Source: Gp6-AA40 sp963741135 (GTDB lineage Bacteria; Acidobacteriota; Vicinamibacteria; Vicinamibacterales; UBA2999). From it: a DNA stretch of 64,000 nucleotides. The stretch covers positions 302,845 to 366,844 of the forward strand of contig CAVUHC010000005.1 in assembly GCA_963741135.1 (NCBI GenBank). Reading direction: 5' to 3'. The notes below the pieces were generated by a model. It did no database searches, had not been told where the DNA came from, and was given only the letters and a program-made list of their open reading frames with translations. Made by a program: the position numbers and the translations under genes. Below, in pieces: positions 19,086-27,053 of the stretch. Each line of letters begins with the position of its first letter. Within the stretch, counting starts at the first letter, position 1.

Positions 19086-20294
19086 ATGTCGCCCGATACG
19101 GTCGAGAAGCCCTCTATCCCGCGTCCCGTCTGGTTCCTCGGCTGGACGAGTCTCTTCACCGACGCCGCCACGGAAATGATCTATCCGCTGCTGCCGGTCT
19201 ACCTGTCGCGCGTCCTCGGGGCGAGCGCGGTGTCGCTCGGCATCATCGAGGGCGTTGCCGAGGCGGTCAATAGCGTTCTGAAGGTCATCTCGGGGTACTG
19301 GTCGGACCGCCGCTCACGACGCAGGCCGATCGTGATTGCCGGCTACGCGCTGTCGTCGATCTCACGTCCGCTGATTGCGCTGACGATGACGTGGCCCCAG
19401 GTGCTGCTGATTCGCGCGCTCGACCGAACGGGGAAAGGAATTCGGGGAGCGCCCCGCGATGCGCTGCTGGCGCGCTTCGCGACGCCATCCACGCGCGGCC
19501 GTATCTTCGGCTTCCACGAGGCAATGGATCACGTCGGCGCCATCGTCGGCCCCGTCATGGCAACAGTGATCCTTTTTTTCGTCCCCGAAGGCTACCGGCT
19601 GGTGTTCGGGCTCACAGCGATTCCAGGCGCCATTGCGGTCACCCTATTGTTCTTTGTCGACGAGGACGCGGCCGCCGACAAGGAGCTGCCGAATCAACAA
19701 GCGACAACCAGCCCACGACCTGAGGCGCCTCGCCCCCTTCCGCCACGCCTCATCGCCGTGATGGGTGTCCTGCTGGTGTTCAGCCTCGGGAACTCCGCGG
19801 ACGCGTTTCTCCTGCTGCGTCTGTCCGACGCACTTGGCGGCGCGAAGTATGTCCCCTTGATGTGGGCGGGTATCCACGTCGTCAAAGCATCGCTCTCGAC
19901 GTGGGGAGGAACGTTGTCGGATCGGTTTGGTCGCAAGCAGCTGATCGTCTCCGGCTGGATCGTTTATGCACTCGTCTACCTCGGCTTCGCGATGTCGACG
20001 AGCGCGGTGGCATTCATCGCGTGGTTCCTGTTCTACGGTGTCTATTTTGCATTCGCCGAGGGTCCGGCAAAAGCGTTGATCACCGATCTGACACCACCCG
20101 AGCGGCGGGGGACGGCCTTCGGGTTTTACAACGCCACGATCGGCGTGGGCGCACTGATTGCGAGCGTGCTGTTCGGGTACCTGTACGAGCACTTCGGCTC
20201 GTCGACGGCATTCACCACCGGTGCAGCGCTCGCCGGCGTGGCCGCGGTGATGCTGCTCTTCGTGCCGACAGCCCCGCTCAGCCGTGCCGAGTGA
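19086..20294 (+). CDS. MFS transporter
   Basis: A 402-residue protein with about twelve hydrophobic helices. The loop between helices 2 and 3 has SGYWSDRRSRRRP, the MFS signature, and a second copy, GTLSDRFGRKQLI, is in the second half. ALDRTGKGIRGAPRDALLA resembles a group of uncharacterised MFS proteins near YfkF-like and sugar/drug transporters. Substrate unknown. It is followed closely by surE, whose start overlaps the region after its stop by only 20 bp, suggesting cotranscription. Confidence 0.85.
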   Translation: MSPDTVEKPSIPRPVWFLGWTSLFTDAATEMIYPLLPVYLSRVLGASAVSLGIIEGVAEAVNSVLKVISGYWSDRRSRRRPIVIAGYALSSISRPLIALTMTWPQVLLIRALDRTGKGIRGAPRDALLARFATPSTRGRIFGFHEAMDHVGAIVGPVMATVILFFVPEGYRLVFGLTAIPGAIAVTLLFFVDEDAAADKELPNQQATTSPRPEAPRPLPPRLIAVMGVLLVFSLGNSADAFLLLRLSDALGGAKYVPLMWAGIHVVKASLSTWGGTLSDRFGRKQLIVSGWIVYALVYLGFAMSTSAVAFIAWFLFYGVYFAFAEGPAKALITDLTPPERRGTAFGFYNATIGVGALIASVLFGYLYEHFGSSTAFTTGAALAGVAAVMLLFVPTAPLSRAE

Positions 20295-20314
20295 AGGTAC
20301 AATTGCAGATTCCG

Positions 20315-21079
20315 ATGAAGACGATTCTCGTGACCAATGACGACGGCGTGAATTCCGAGGGAATCAAGGCGCTGGCCGAGGCGCTGATGCACCTGGGCGA
20401 CGTCACCGTCGTGGCGCCGATGCAAGAGGCGAGCGCGATCGGCCACGCGCTCACCCTGCGGCGGCCGTTGCGGATTGAGACGATCGCGCCAAAGACCTTC
20501 GGCATCGACGGCACCCCGACCGATTGCGTCAACCTGGCGATCTCGCACGTGCTGAAGACCAAGCCGGATCTGATCGTCTCCGGGATCAACAAGGGATGGA
20601 ATCTCGGAGACGACGTGACCTATTCGGGCACCGTCTCCGGCGCGCTCGAGGGGGCGCTGCTCGGGATTCCGGCGATTGCCGTGTCCACGCAGAATCGGCG
20701 CAACGCTGATTTCGAGTTCGGTCCCGCGGCAAAGGCAGCGGCGACCGTGGCGGCGCTCGTGCTCGAGCGGGGCATGCCGAAGTTCACGTTCCTCAACATC
20801 AACGTGCCGGACGGATCAAACAAGGGGTTCCGCATCACGGTACAGGCCAAACGGAATCACATCACGGTGGTGGACGAGCGCATCGACCCTCGAGGCCGTC
20901 ACTACTATTGGATCGAGGAAGGGCAGAACGAGTGGGAGCCGCACGATCGCTCCGACTACCAGGCGGTTCGTGACGGCTACATCTCGATCACGCCGCTGCA
21001 GCCCGACATGACTGCGCAGGAAGGCCTGAAGTACCTGGAGGAGCTGCCGCTCGATACGCGAGCGACCGCCAGCCCGTAG
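20315..21079 (+). CDS. surE: 5'/3'-nucleotidase SurE
   Basis: A 254-residue SurE. The frame is open from 19862, but the true start is the ATG at 20315, giving KTILVTNDDGVNSEG with the metal-binding DD at residues 9-10. Other family blocks are TPTDCVNLAI and VSGINKGWNLGDDVTYSGT. SurE is a metal-dependent survival nucleotidase acting on nucleoside monophosphates, often linked to stationary phase. Length is typical. It lies 20 bp after the MFS gene and before a tRNA. Confidence 0.93.
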   Translation: MKTILVTNDDGVNSEGIKALAEALMHLGDVTVVAPMQEASAIGHALTLRRPLRIETIAPKTFGIDGTPTDCVNLAISHVLKTKPDLIVSGINKGWNLGDDVTYSGTVSGALEGALLGIPAIAVSTQNRRNADFEFGPAAKAAATVAALVLERGMPKFTFLNINVPDGSNKGFRITVQAKRNHITVVDERIDPRGRHYYWIEEGQNEWEPHDRSDYQAVRDGYISITPLQPDMTAQEGLKYLEELPLDTRATASP

Positions 21080-21229
21080 CCAGTCCCAGTCGTAGAGGCG
21101 GACCTTCCCGCCTCCGCCAAGGCTACGGCGAGGCTAGCCGAAGCCGACAGGCGAAGGCTGCAGGTCCGCCTGGTACGCTGCGCATGTGCCAGCACATGGC
21201 CGAAGGATCTGATACGCTAGTCGGAGCGT

Positions 21230-21306
21230 CGGGGCGTGGCTCAGCCTGGTAGAGCACTCGGTTCGGGACCGAGGGGTCGAAGGTTCAAATCCTTTCGCCC
21301 CGACCA
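21230..21306 (+). tRNA. tRNA-Pro (anticodon CGG)
   Basis: A complete cloverleaf. The 7-bp acceptor stem CGGGGCG (21230-21236) pairs with CGCCCCG (21296-21302), followed by discriminator A and an encoded CCA (21304-21306). The anticodon stem CTCGG/CCGAG encloses TTCGGGA, giving anticodon CGG. The T-arm has TTCAAAT. Its 3' 50 bases are duplicated at 21874-21923. Confidence 0.95.
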
Positions 21307-21358
21307 ATTCTTCTCCTTCCTTAGGAAATCCTCACAACCCAAAACGACATGACCGGCG

Positions 21359-21559
21359 ATGGTCGGTCGTGATCGGTGGTTTTCGGCGTCAGATCTCGGC
21401 CCGCGCGCCGCCGAGGTGCTTGCCATCCAACTGAAGCACGTTGTAGACGGAGTCATGAAGTCCCAAGCGGGAATGAATTCCGCGGTGCGGACGATTTGGA
21501 TTATCGATCGAGGCGAGGAAGCCCCGAGGTTCGTGGCGGCGTATCCTGGTGAGAAGTGA
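21359..21559 (+). pseudogene. DUF6883 family fragment, 5'-truncated
   Basis: This 66-codon frame ends in TIWIIDRGEEAPRFVAAYPG, which matches the C-terminus of the complete DUF6883-type protein at 53145-53477 (VWQIDTGSEVPRFITMYP). The first 35 or so codons have no such match, so the N-terminal two thirds of the family are missing. The stop overlaps or abuts the following DUF4926 gene, as in the intact pair. It lies inside the 617-bp interval bounded by the duplicated tRNA 3' end, so truncation may have come with integration or deletion there. Confidence 0.6.
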
Positions 21560-21567
21560 GGGCGGCG

Positions 21568-21798
21568 ATGATACGAGAACTTGAGCGGATCGTGCTGACC
21601 GGCCCGGTGTCGAAGGAAGGCCTGGAAGCCGGGGACGTCGGGACGGTCGTTCACGTCTACGCAGACGGCCAGGCGTACGAAGTTGAGTTCACGACCCTCG
21701 ACGGGAAGACGGCTGCTGTCGTGACGGTCGAGGCGTCGGACGTGCGCCCGGTCGGTCGTCGAGAGATCACCCACGCTCGCGAGCTGGCTTCGGGCTGA
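21568..21798 (+). CDS. DUF4926 domain protein
   Basis: A 76-residue protein (ATG at 21568; a GTG at 21556 would overlap the upstream stop). It shows the DUF4926 pattern: LEAGDVGTVVHVY, then a Tyr-x-Val-Glu-Phe strand and a terminal Val-x-Pro segment. Two other copies lie at 29722-29958 and 53483-53725, each just after a DUF6883 gene. The function of DUF4926 is unknown; paired occurrence suggests a two-component module, perhaps toxin-antitoxin-like. This copy appears full length. Confidence 0.75.
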   Translation: MIRELERIVLTGPVSKEGLEAGDVGTVVHVYADGQAYEVEFTTLDGKTAAVVTVEASDVRPVGRREITHARELASG

Positions 21799-21873
21799 GC
21801 GCTTCAGATCGTTACGCTGACGTTATGCGGCGACGAATCGCTTCCAAATCGTTCCTGGAAGTTGATTCTCAGT

Positions 21874-21923
21874 CTCGGTTCGGGACCGAGGGGTCGAAAG
21901 TTCAAATCCTTTCGCCCCGACCA
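21874..21923. repeat. duplicated 3' half of tRNA-Pro (att-like site)
   Basis: Fifty bases identical to 21257-21306 of the tRNA except one (G21282 versus A21899), from the anticodon stem through CCA. The 5' half is absent here. tRNA 3' ends are classic phage/island attachment sites, so the pair looks like attL/attR of a 617-bp insert or the boundary left by a deleted larger island. No integrase is nearby. Confidence 0.85.
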
Positions 21924-22078
21924 TTTTTACCTAACAAATCCGCGCGCTCAGTCTGACAGATCTTCGGCGCTTTTTTCGAGTCCCTCGGTGAACACATCGG
22001 CACGGTCGCGATTGGCCAACCACCAGGCTTTCTCTCGGTGAACGTGTTCGTGCGCCGTGGCCGTGAAACGAACAGCCA

Positions 22079-22714
22079 GTGACGGCCGCGCGTGGCTCGA
22101 TCGTCAACATCATGAAGACGACGATCTTTTCGTACGACGCAGCGGGTAGTCAGAACGCGTTGTGGGTCGAGGTCCATCCCGCCAATTACAAAACGGCGTA
22201 TCCGGCGAGCGGCACCCCGCCCCCAGCAACGAGCGGCGGACAGATCGTCAAAGTGTCATTTGGCCACACTCCGGGCGCATACACATCTCCCAACCAGCTG
22301 CACTGGAACCTCTTCGACGATGGGATCAACAAATGCGCGCCGGCTGGCGCGAGAGTGCTGGACGATCACATCTTTGGGAGCCCGCTGCTCGGTTATGTGA
22401 ATCCGGCCGACAACAAGTGTCCCGGCGGCGGTCGCGGAAACGTGGGCGGGGGTACCGGTCCGGGTCCCTTCAACCCGAACAGCACATTCGGCCATATGCA
22501 TGCAGGACCGGCGGAGTGGTGGATCGTGCAGGTGGGCGCCATCAGCGGCAAGTTCGAAAACATGGGTGAATATCATGCGGTCGAAGGAGACGTGCTTTAT
22601 GCCGCGCCCATGAGCTGGCACCAGATGAGCGCCGAAGCACCGTCAGGCCCGTCGGTACGGCTGGCGATGGGCGGATATCCGCTCATCAACATGGGCAACA
22701 CTGACGGACAGTAA
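22079..22714 (+). CDS. hypothetical protein with C-terminal cupin-like domain
   Basis: A 211-residue protein starting at GTG 22079 or ATG 22112. The C-terminal part (GHMHAGPAEWWIVQVG ... YHAVEGDVLYAAPMSWHQM) has spaced His and Glu residues like the two cupin motifs that bind a metal. The N-terminal half is rich in Gly, Pro and Asn and has no signal peptide in this frame, although proteins of this look are often secreted; the 5' end may have been lost at the tRNA-linked junction just upstream. Function unknown. Confidence 0.6.
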   Translation: MTAARGSIVNIMKTTIFSYDAAGSQNALWVEVHPANYKTAYPASGTPPPATSGGQIVKVSFGHTPGAYTSPNQLHWNLFDDGINKCAPAGARVLDDHIFGSPLLGYVNPADNKCPGGGRGNVGGGTGPGPFNPNSTFGHMHAGPAEWWIVQVGAISGKFENMGEYHAVEGDVLYAAPMSWHQMSAEAPSGPSVRLAMGGYPLINMGNTDGQ

Positions 22715-22757
22715 GCACTGGGCTCGAAGGTTTCACCAACCCGCTCCGGTTGCGGAG

Positions 22758-23447
22758 TCAGTTGCTATAGCTGCTTCGTTCTAACCCCAGCAACGTGAGC
22801 AGGTCGCCAAGTTCTTCGATGATGGCATCGGCCTCGACGATTCGCGACACACTGGGGTCTCGACGCCAAATTGCCTGCATGCCCGCAGCTCGCGCTCCCG
22901 CCACGTCTACGTCGGGGTGGTCACCCACAAAGACAGCTTGAGCGGGAGTGGCGTTGAGTCGCTCCAATGCACGGTGAAAAATCTGGCGATCTGGTTTGCT
23001 GATGCCCTCGGCGTCGGAAATCAGGATGGTGTCAAACATGGGTGAGAGAGCCAGGCATTCCAGCTTGCTACTCTGCATTCGAACGGAGCCATTCGTGATC
23101 AGCCCGAGCTTCAGGCCTGATGCGCGAAGGAACGAAAGCGTCTGGGCGGCATCAGGGAAAAGCAAACAGGCACTTGGAAATCCGGCGCGGTAATCGTTGA
23201 GCAGAGTCTCAGCCAAGCCAGACGGAAGCTCGAACTGCGCGATCATCCCGGTAAACAGCTCCTTCCGTGGAGCATACCCATCGCGATCAAGTTCTATAAG
23301 CGTCTGAACGTACTGCTCCTCGTCAACAGTCTGGAGGAAGTGAGCAAATCGTTCCCATTGATCTCGAACGAACCGCTCGAAGCTTCGACGACGGTCAAGC
23401 AGGGTTCCGTCGAGATCGAAGACCACGGCCTGAATATCCACCAGCAT
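22758..23447 (-). CDS. HAD-superfamily hydrolase (YjjG/PGP-like)
   Basis: A 229-residue HAD phosphatase. Motif I is VFDLDGTLLD near residues 9-18, motif II LITNGS near 118, motif III the Lys in GISKPDRQIF and motif IV VGDHPDVDVAGA. The cap is a helical C1 insert. It resembles YjjG-type nucleotidases or phosphoglycolate phosphatases; the substrate cannot be fixed. The protein appears intact. It is the last ordinary gene before the attC-bearing region. Confidence 0.85.
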   Translation of the reverse strand: MLVDIQAVVFDLDGTLLDRRRSFERFVRDQWERFAHFLQTVDEEQYVQTLIELDRDGYAPRKELFTGMIAQFELPSGLAETLLNDYRAGFPSACLLFPDAAQTLSFLRASGLKLGLITNGSVRMQSSKLECLALSPMFDTILISDAEGISKPDRQIFHRALERLNATPAQAVFVGDHPDVDVAGARAAGMQAIWRRDPSVSRIVEADAIIEELGDLLTLLGLERSSYSN

Positions 23448-24100
23448 CTGTTCTACAAGACACTCATTCGAGATAACGCGATAGTCGTGTGCGGCACCGA
23501 AGCGCGCAAGCGGTTAAATTAAAGCGTCGGGATCCCTTGCTTCACCTTCAAGGATTCCTGCGGGGCTTGCGGCAGTCTATCCCGATGGTGGCGTGGACTC
23601 AATGTGTTCGGAGGTCGCCTTGCCGAAAGAATGTGAGCAACGACATGCAGTGCTTGCAATCGCGCGACGTTCAATCACTATTTGTGAACAAATGACCCGC
23701 CGGTTCCTCACCGACTTCGAAAGCGCGAGGCTGTCTGTCGGTTAAGGATTTCAACGAGTTGGCGAGTCGGCTCGGTGCGTAAGAACGCTCATCAAGAGGA
23801 ACCATAACTTCCTCGGTCAGTCCTCCACACTCAACTGACTAGCATCCCGGAACCCACGGTTGCTTCTGCCGCCCTCGAGTCCGGCGATTTCGATGGCGGT
23901 CGCGATCATACGGCGACCTCCTGCCTGACCGACGTTCCGAGCGCAGCGTGCAGCGCCTCCAGGAATGCTTCAGGCTGATCGCGTGGAGGGAGCTTTGGTC
24001 CACGGCGCAATACTGGCCCGAATTGCTGTTGCTGGATCCATGACTGCCTCCTCATTCGTTGGAAGTGCCTCGCACGGACGATAATCGTTTCTTGGAATCC
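23448..24100. other. region with no supported gene
   Basis: Nothing convincing is encoded on either strand. On the minus strand after the attC site at 24101 there is a good AGGAGG and ATG that opens a 23-codon frame (MDPATAIRASIAPWTKAP), then short overlapping frames; these may be remnants of a further cassette gene broken by indels. Confidence 0.4.
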
Positions 24101-24171
24101 GTCTAACGTGTGCGCTGACCAGCGGCGCTCACGTCGCCTGCCCGCCCGACTGGTCCAGCGCATGGTTGGGC
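24101..24171 (-). other. integron attC-like site (site A)
   Basis: Read on the minus strand the 71-bp site begins with GCCCAAC (R'') and ends with GTTAGAC (R', a perfect GTTRRRY). Between them GCGCTG-g-ACCAG-t-CGG pairs with CCG-CTGGT-CAGCGC, leaving unpaired G and T on one side only. Such extrahelical bases are the hallmark of attC. It starts 20 bases after the stop of the pentapeptide-repeat gene, the normal cassette layout. Confidence 0.85.
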
Positions 24172-24191
24172 TGCGCTCAGACACTGGCCAA

Positions 24192-25340
24192 CTACGATTC
24201 CCGGTGTTGTAGCTTGTCCGCCAAGATGCACGCTGGCCTGATCACGTCAGAGATCTGCTCGAGCAGAGTCGCCTCGGATTCGTATTCGTGTATGGCAAGC
24301 ACCCACGGATAGGCCTGTAAGTCTTTGACCATGGAATATCCGGTCGCCCCTACTTGACGAAGCATCAACACTGGAGTGGTCCTGAGAAACGGCACGGTTG
24401 TCGCCAGTTCATGGGGAACGCTGCTTGGAGCCGTTAGGTCTGCGACCACGAATCGCGAGATCCGGGCCAGTGTTTCGACGGTGCCGGTCGTATCCTTGCT
24501 GGCGGGCACCGCGAAGTCGAACACGACCGGGATGAGGCCGATTGTGCGGAGCCTGTCGCGGATACTATCCAAGACGCGCTTGCGCTCTTCGCCAAAGCTA
24601 CCCAGAATCAGGACGACTTTCGTCGTTAGCGTATCGATCACCTCGCGGGCGTTCTCATTGCGGATCAGGAAGTACAGGAACTGTGCTAAAGCCAGACTGT
24701 CCGCGCTCAGTGTTGCGTCTCCTGGCGGACTGACAATGAGGCTGGTCTCATCGCGAGGCTTGCCTGCTACGTCCCAAACAGAAACCCCATACACCCGTGT
24801 GTAGCCAAGGTCACTGTCACTGAGGTTGGTCTTGATCAGGACGCACTGAGACAAGTCGGCGCCCCTCATGGCGGATCCGGTCAGGTCTGTGCCGACAAGT
24901 CGACTACCCGACAGGTTTGCGCGGCCCAATTCTGCCCCCCGCAGACTGGCCCCTGATAAATCGGCACCGCTGCAGTCGGCACACCGCAAATCGGCGCCGT
25001 CAAGATTTGCACCGCGCAGGTCGGCCTGATGCAGATCCAGCGGGTCGACCTCATAGCCGACGATTTCGTTTGCGATAAAGGCCCACGAAGAGCCCGGCGG
25101 AATGAGACCCTTGGAATCGGCCACGCGCAGCGATGGCATGAGACTGAGGTCGACAGCCCTGAGGTCCACGTGGGACAGATCAACACTCACGGCGCCGTTG
25201 TCGCGTCGCCATTGGTTCCAGCTCTCCAAGCCGCGCTTCAACACGGCTAGTTGGTCTGCATCTGCCACCGTAGTGCCCCTGACGGTTTTGAGTCTGTCAA
25301 CGTGCGAAATGAGCCGCGCTTCTCGGCGACATGATCGCAC
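24192..25340 (-). CDS. pentapeptide-repeat protein with C-terminal TIR-like domain
   Basis: Up to 382 residues; the GTG at 25340 is the longest start, while a GTG at 25268 (VADADQLAVLKRG) fits the usual family opening better. Residues about 105-185 are pentapeptide repeats of the A(D/N)LxG type (ADLRGANLDGADLRCADCSG), forming a beta-helix. The C-terminal domain from about 237 reads VVLILGSFGEERKRVLDSI, VVFDFAVPASKDTTGTVE, ISRFVVADLTAPSSVP, an alpha/beta fold resembling TIR or nucleoside-deoxyribosyltransferase-like domains. Similar architectures occur in cyanobacteria and I suspect a defence effector, but no function is established to my knowledge. The gene is followed by attC site A, so it is an integron cassette gene. 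Confidence 0.8.
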   Translation of the reverse strand: MRSCRREARLISHVDRLKTVRGTTVADADQLAVLKRGLESWNQWRRDNGAVSVDLSHVDLRAVDLSLMPSLRVADSKGLIPPGSSWAFIANEIVGYEVDPLDLHQADLRGANLDGADLRCADCSGADLSGASLRGAELGRANLSGSRLVGTDLTGSAMRGADLSQCVLIKTNLSDSDLGYTRVYGVSVWDVAGKPRDETSLIVSPPGDATLSADSLALAQFLYFLIRNENAREVIDTLTTKVVLILGSFGEERKRVLDSIRDRLRTIGLIPVVFDFAVPASKDTTGTVETLARISRFVVADLTAPSSVPHELATTVPFLRTTPVLMLRQVGATGYSMVKDLQAYPWVLAIHEYESEATLLEQISDVIRPACILADKLQHRES

Positions 25341-25391
25341 AGGCCGTTGGAAGTGTCGGCTCCATTTCCGCGTCAGCCCGCGTTCCGGTAG

Positions 25392-25754
25392 TCAGGATTT
25401 CATTTTCGTACTGTCCAGGGCCGCAACCATTCTTTTCAGCGCCACTATCCGGTAGCTCTGCTCAAGAAGACGCTCGACGAGACCCCAATTGAGCGCGGCA
25501 TCCGCCCAGATGCTGACCCACCGGCCCTGGCCGTACGGCGTCACAAAGAACCCCTGGCGACGAAGCAACAGGTCAACGTCCGTCGGGTTAAGCCGGAACG
25601 CAATGGAAGGCCGCTCTTTGATCCATTCGAACGTCGCGAAGGTTCGCTTGCCCGCCCGGAAGTTCGGATGGCCCCATGAACTTGCCTCGCTACTTTCTGG
25701 CATCGAGAGGCACAGCTTGCGAACCCGTTGGAGTACTCGATCGTCCGTTTTCAT
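25392..25754 (-). CDS. MmcQ/YjbR family DNA-binding protein
   Basis: A 120-residue protein; the frame is open to 25880, but the ATG at 25754, preceded by an AGGAGG-like site, gives the family start. Signature segments are SSWGHPNFRAGKRTFATF and a C-terminal WGLVERLLEQSYRIVALKR helix. MmcQ/YjbR proteins have a CyaY-like fold and are annotated as DNA-binding, with uncertain biology. They are common in integron cassettes. No attC separates it from the pentapeptide gene 50-120 bp downstream, so the two may share a cassette. Confidence 0.82.
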   Translation of the reverse strand: MKTDDRVLQRVRKLCLSMPESSEASSWGHPNFRAGKRTFATFEWIKERPSIAFRLNPTDVDLLLRRQGFFVTPYGQGRWVSIWADAALNWGLVERLLEQSYRIVALKRMVAALDSTKMKS

Positions 25755-25898
25755 CTTTGTTTGTGGGTGCTGCACCTCCTGTAGCGCCAGGACGAATGGT
25801 GCCCGAATGGCCGACATGTTCGGATATGTGCTTCCAGCTGCTGGAAGTTTGCAGCCACGTTTCTTGGCACCGCCGCACAAGTGGCCGAACGCTGCGAC

Positions 25899-26159
25899 TC
25901 AACTCAGGGGCCCGCAGCGAATCAATCGGTTGAGTGATTCCCGGCGACGCACTGAACCCGAGCGGTCGGTGAACCTCCAAGAACTTGCACACAGCGCCAG
26001 CAGGGCTTCATCAGTACTCGAAGCGCTCGCCCTGCAACGCGGGCGTAGTCGGCGGCAGTCGGCGCATCGGGTAGGGGTGACCACGATCGCAGTCATGGCG
26101 ATCAACGCGGCCACGCAGCGGACCAGGGATCGCTCCCAGACCGACAGCTTGATACCCAT
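25899..26159 (-). CDS. small hypothetical protein with N-terminal hydrophobic segment
   Basis: An 86-codon frame starting at ATG 26159 (MGIKLSVWERSLVRCV). Residues 9-30 form one hydrophobic stretch that could be a signal peptide or membrane anchor; the rest is Arg/Ser/Leu-rich and unremarkable. No family recognised. It sits between attC-like site E and the MmcQ gene, so it could be a cassette gene or chance frame in decayed DNA. Confidence 0.25.
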   Translation of the reverse strand: MGIKLSVWERSLVRCVAALIAMTAIVVTPTRCADCRRLRPRCRASASSTDEALLALCASSWRFTDRSGSVRRRESLNRLIRCGPLS

Positions 26160-26219
26160 GAGATCGTTGCCTCCGCACAACCGAATGGCCGTAGCCTTCT
26201 CTACGCCGTGTTCCGTCCA

Positions 26220-26305
26220 TATCAACGCCCGCGTTTCAGCCGCGGCGGCGTGATGCCTGTTTCTTGTGACGAGCGCGTGCCGCCGCCGGCTGCAAACGCT
26301 GAGGC
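26220..26305 (-). other. degenerate integron attC-like site (site E)
   Basis: On the minus strand GCGTTT-g-CAGCCG-g-CGGCGGC pairs with GCCGCCG-CGGCTG-AAACGC, again with two extra G bases on the 5' arm. The R' box is GTTGATA; the R'' box has degenerated to GCCTCAG. The coding frame of the upstream DUF2442 remnant runs through the left arm and stops inside the site, as in many cassettes. Confidence 0.6.
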
Positions 26306-26466
26306 TGCGCCTTGCTTACCAAAGGGTATTTCTCCGGGTGTTCGATCGAGTCCACCGCCAGATCAATGTCGAGGTCTGGCCAATACAAGTGGTGTGGACT
26401 TGGAAGCTGAACGTTTGTGATTTCCCGAACTGACGCCTCCCGAAACCAGGGGACTTCCGCTACCGA
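26236..26466 (-). pseudogene. DUF2442-type protein, 5'-truncated
   Basis: This frame has no start codon in position. It reads VAEVPWFREASVREITNVQL, then HHLYWPDLDIDLAVDSIEH and PEKYPLVSK, which I recognise as the C-terminal part of a DUF2442-like family often seen with toxin-antitoxin loci. The tail (RLQPAAARARHKKQASRRRG) is the translated attC. The 5' end is fused directly to the left half of another attC at 26469-26496, so a deletion removed the end of one cassette and the start of the next. Confidence 0.65.
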
Positions 26467-26468
26467 AA

Positions 26469-26496
26469 CCCGTCGGGTGCAGCCGGATGTTATGCC
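26469..26496 (-). other. half attC-like site (site F), left half only
   Basis: The minus strand shows GCATAAC followed by ATCCGGCTGCACCCGACGGG, the R''-L'' half of an attC. The matching L'-R' half is missing and replaced by the truncated DUF2442 gene. The TAA of brnA lies within GCATAAC. Confidence 0.5.
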
Positions 26497-26738
26497 GTGC
26501 GTTTGTGCCGCACCTTGGGGCGAGGCCTGACGCGAGCAAGCCTTGTAAGCGTGCGTAGCGCCTCGTTGACCGCCCGGCTGTCTGGAAAAAGTTGGGCAAC
26601 GTCCGGATCGAGAAGCACCACATTCGTACCCTGTGCATATCGCGCGGCCGTCACGCCCCGTACGGCGTTAGAAAAGTCATACTCTGGGCGCATTGTGTCG
26701 GCATCAGCGGCCGATTTCTTCGCCTTAGTCGTTTTCAT
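26490..26738 (-). CDS. brnA: BrnA-like antitoxin
   Basis: An 82-residue protein starting at ATG 26738 (MKTTKAKKSAAD). The C-terminal part (NVVLLDPDVAQLFPDSRAVN, then EALRTLTRLA) matches the ribbon-helix-helix region of BrnA antitoxins, which neutralise BrnT and repress the operon. It overlaps the upstream brnT stop by 14 bp. Its stop codon is inside the half attC site F, showing that it was a cassette gene. It appears complete. Confidence 0.78.
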   Translation of the reverse strand: MKTTKAKKSAADADTMRPEYDFSNAVRGVTAARYAQGTNVVLLDPDVAQLFPDSRAVNEALRTLTRLARVRPRPKVRHKRTA

Positions 26739-27003
26739 ATTTCCGCCTCTCGTGACTCGTGGCCAGTCGCGCACTGATGATCCGTGTCCGTGGCGGCCGC
26801 TCGGCGTACGAGACCACCACGAGCCTCGAAGCCCGCGACATCCCGAGCACCAGGAAGCGCTGCTCGCCTTCAGAATGATCCGGATCCGGCATGTTCATGG
26901 CCAAGATGTCACCGAAGACGGTGCTGGCCTCATCGAATGAGACGCCGTGATCCTTGAGGTTTGAAGCTGCCTTCTTCGGATCCCATTCGAAGCTGTACGC
27001 CAC
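26725..27003 (-). CDS. brnT: BrnT family toxin
   Basis: A 92-residue BrnT ribonuclease-type toxin of the RelE fold. Typical blocks are FEWDPKKAASNLKDHGVSF at the N-terminus, then DHSEGEQRFLVLGMS and the C-terminal RIISARLATSHERRKYEN. BrnT cleaves RNA and stalls growth; BrnA is encoded directly downstream with a 14-bp overlap. The start is the ATG at 27003. Immediately upstream lies copy 1 of a ~250-bp repeat whose second copy also adjoins a toxin gene (34562). Confidence 0.85.
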   Translation of the reverse strand: MAYSFEWDPKKAASNLKDHGVSFDEASTVFGDILAMNMPDPDHSEGEQRFLVLGMSRASRLVVVSYAERPPRTRIISARLATSHERRKYEND

Positions 27004-27053
27004 CTCGCCATCTTATCGTCGTCTCGATCGTTCGAGAATTGATCGGCATAGCC

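Noticed and set aside
19862..20314. N-terminal extension of surE to 19862
   Set aside because: The extension overlaps the MFS gene in another frame and the family start is at 20315.
23906..24184. 92-codon minus-strand frame over attC site A
   Set aside because: Its first third is attC sequence; remaining sequence matches nothing I know.
25873..25936. Possible further attC (GCCGAAC or ACTCAAC to GTTGAGT)
   Set aside because: End boxes fit loosely but the inner palindrome is only CGCTGCG/CGCAGCG; too short and weak to call.
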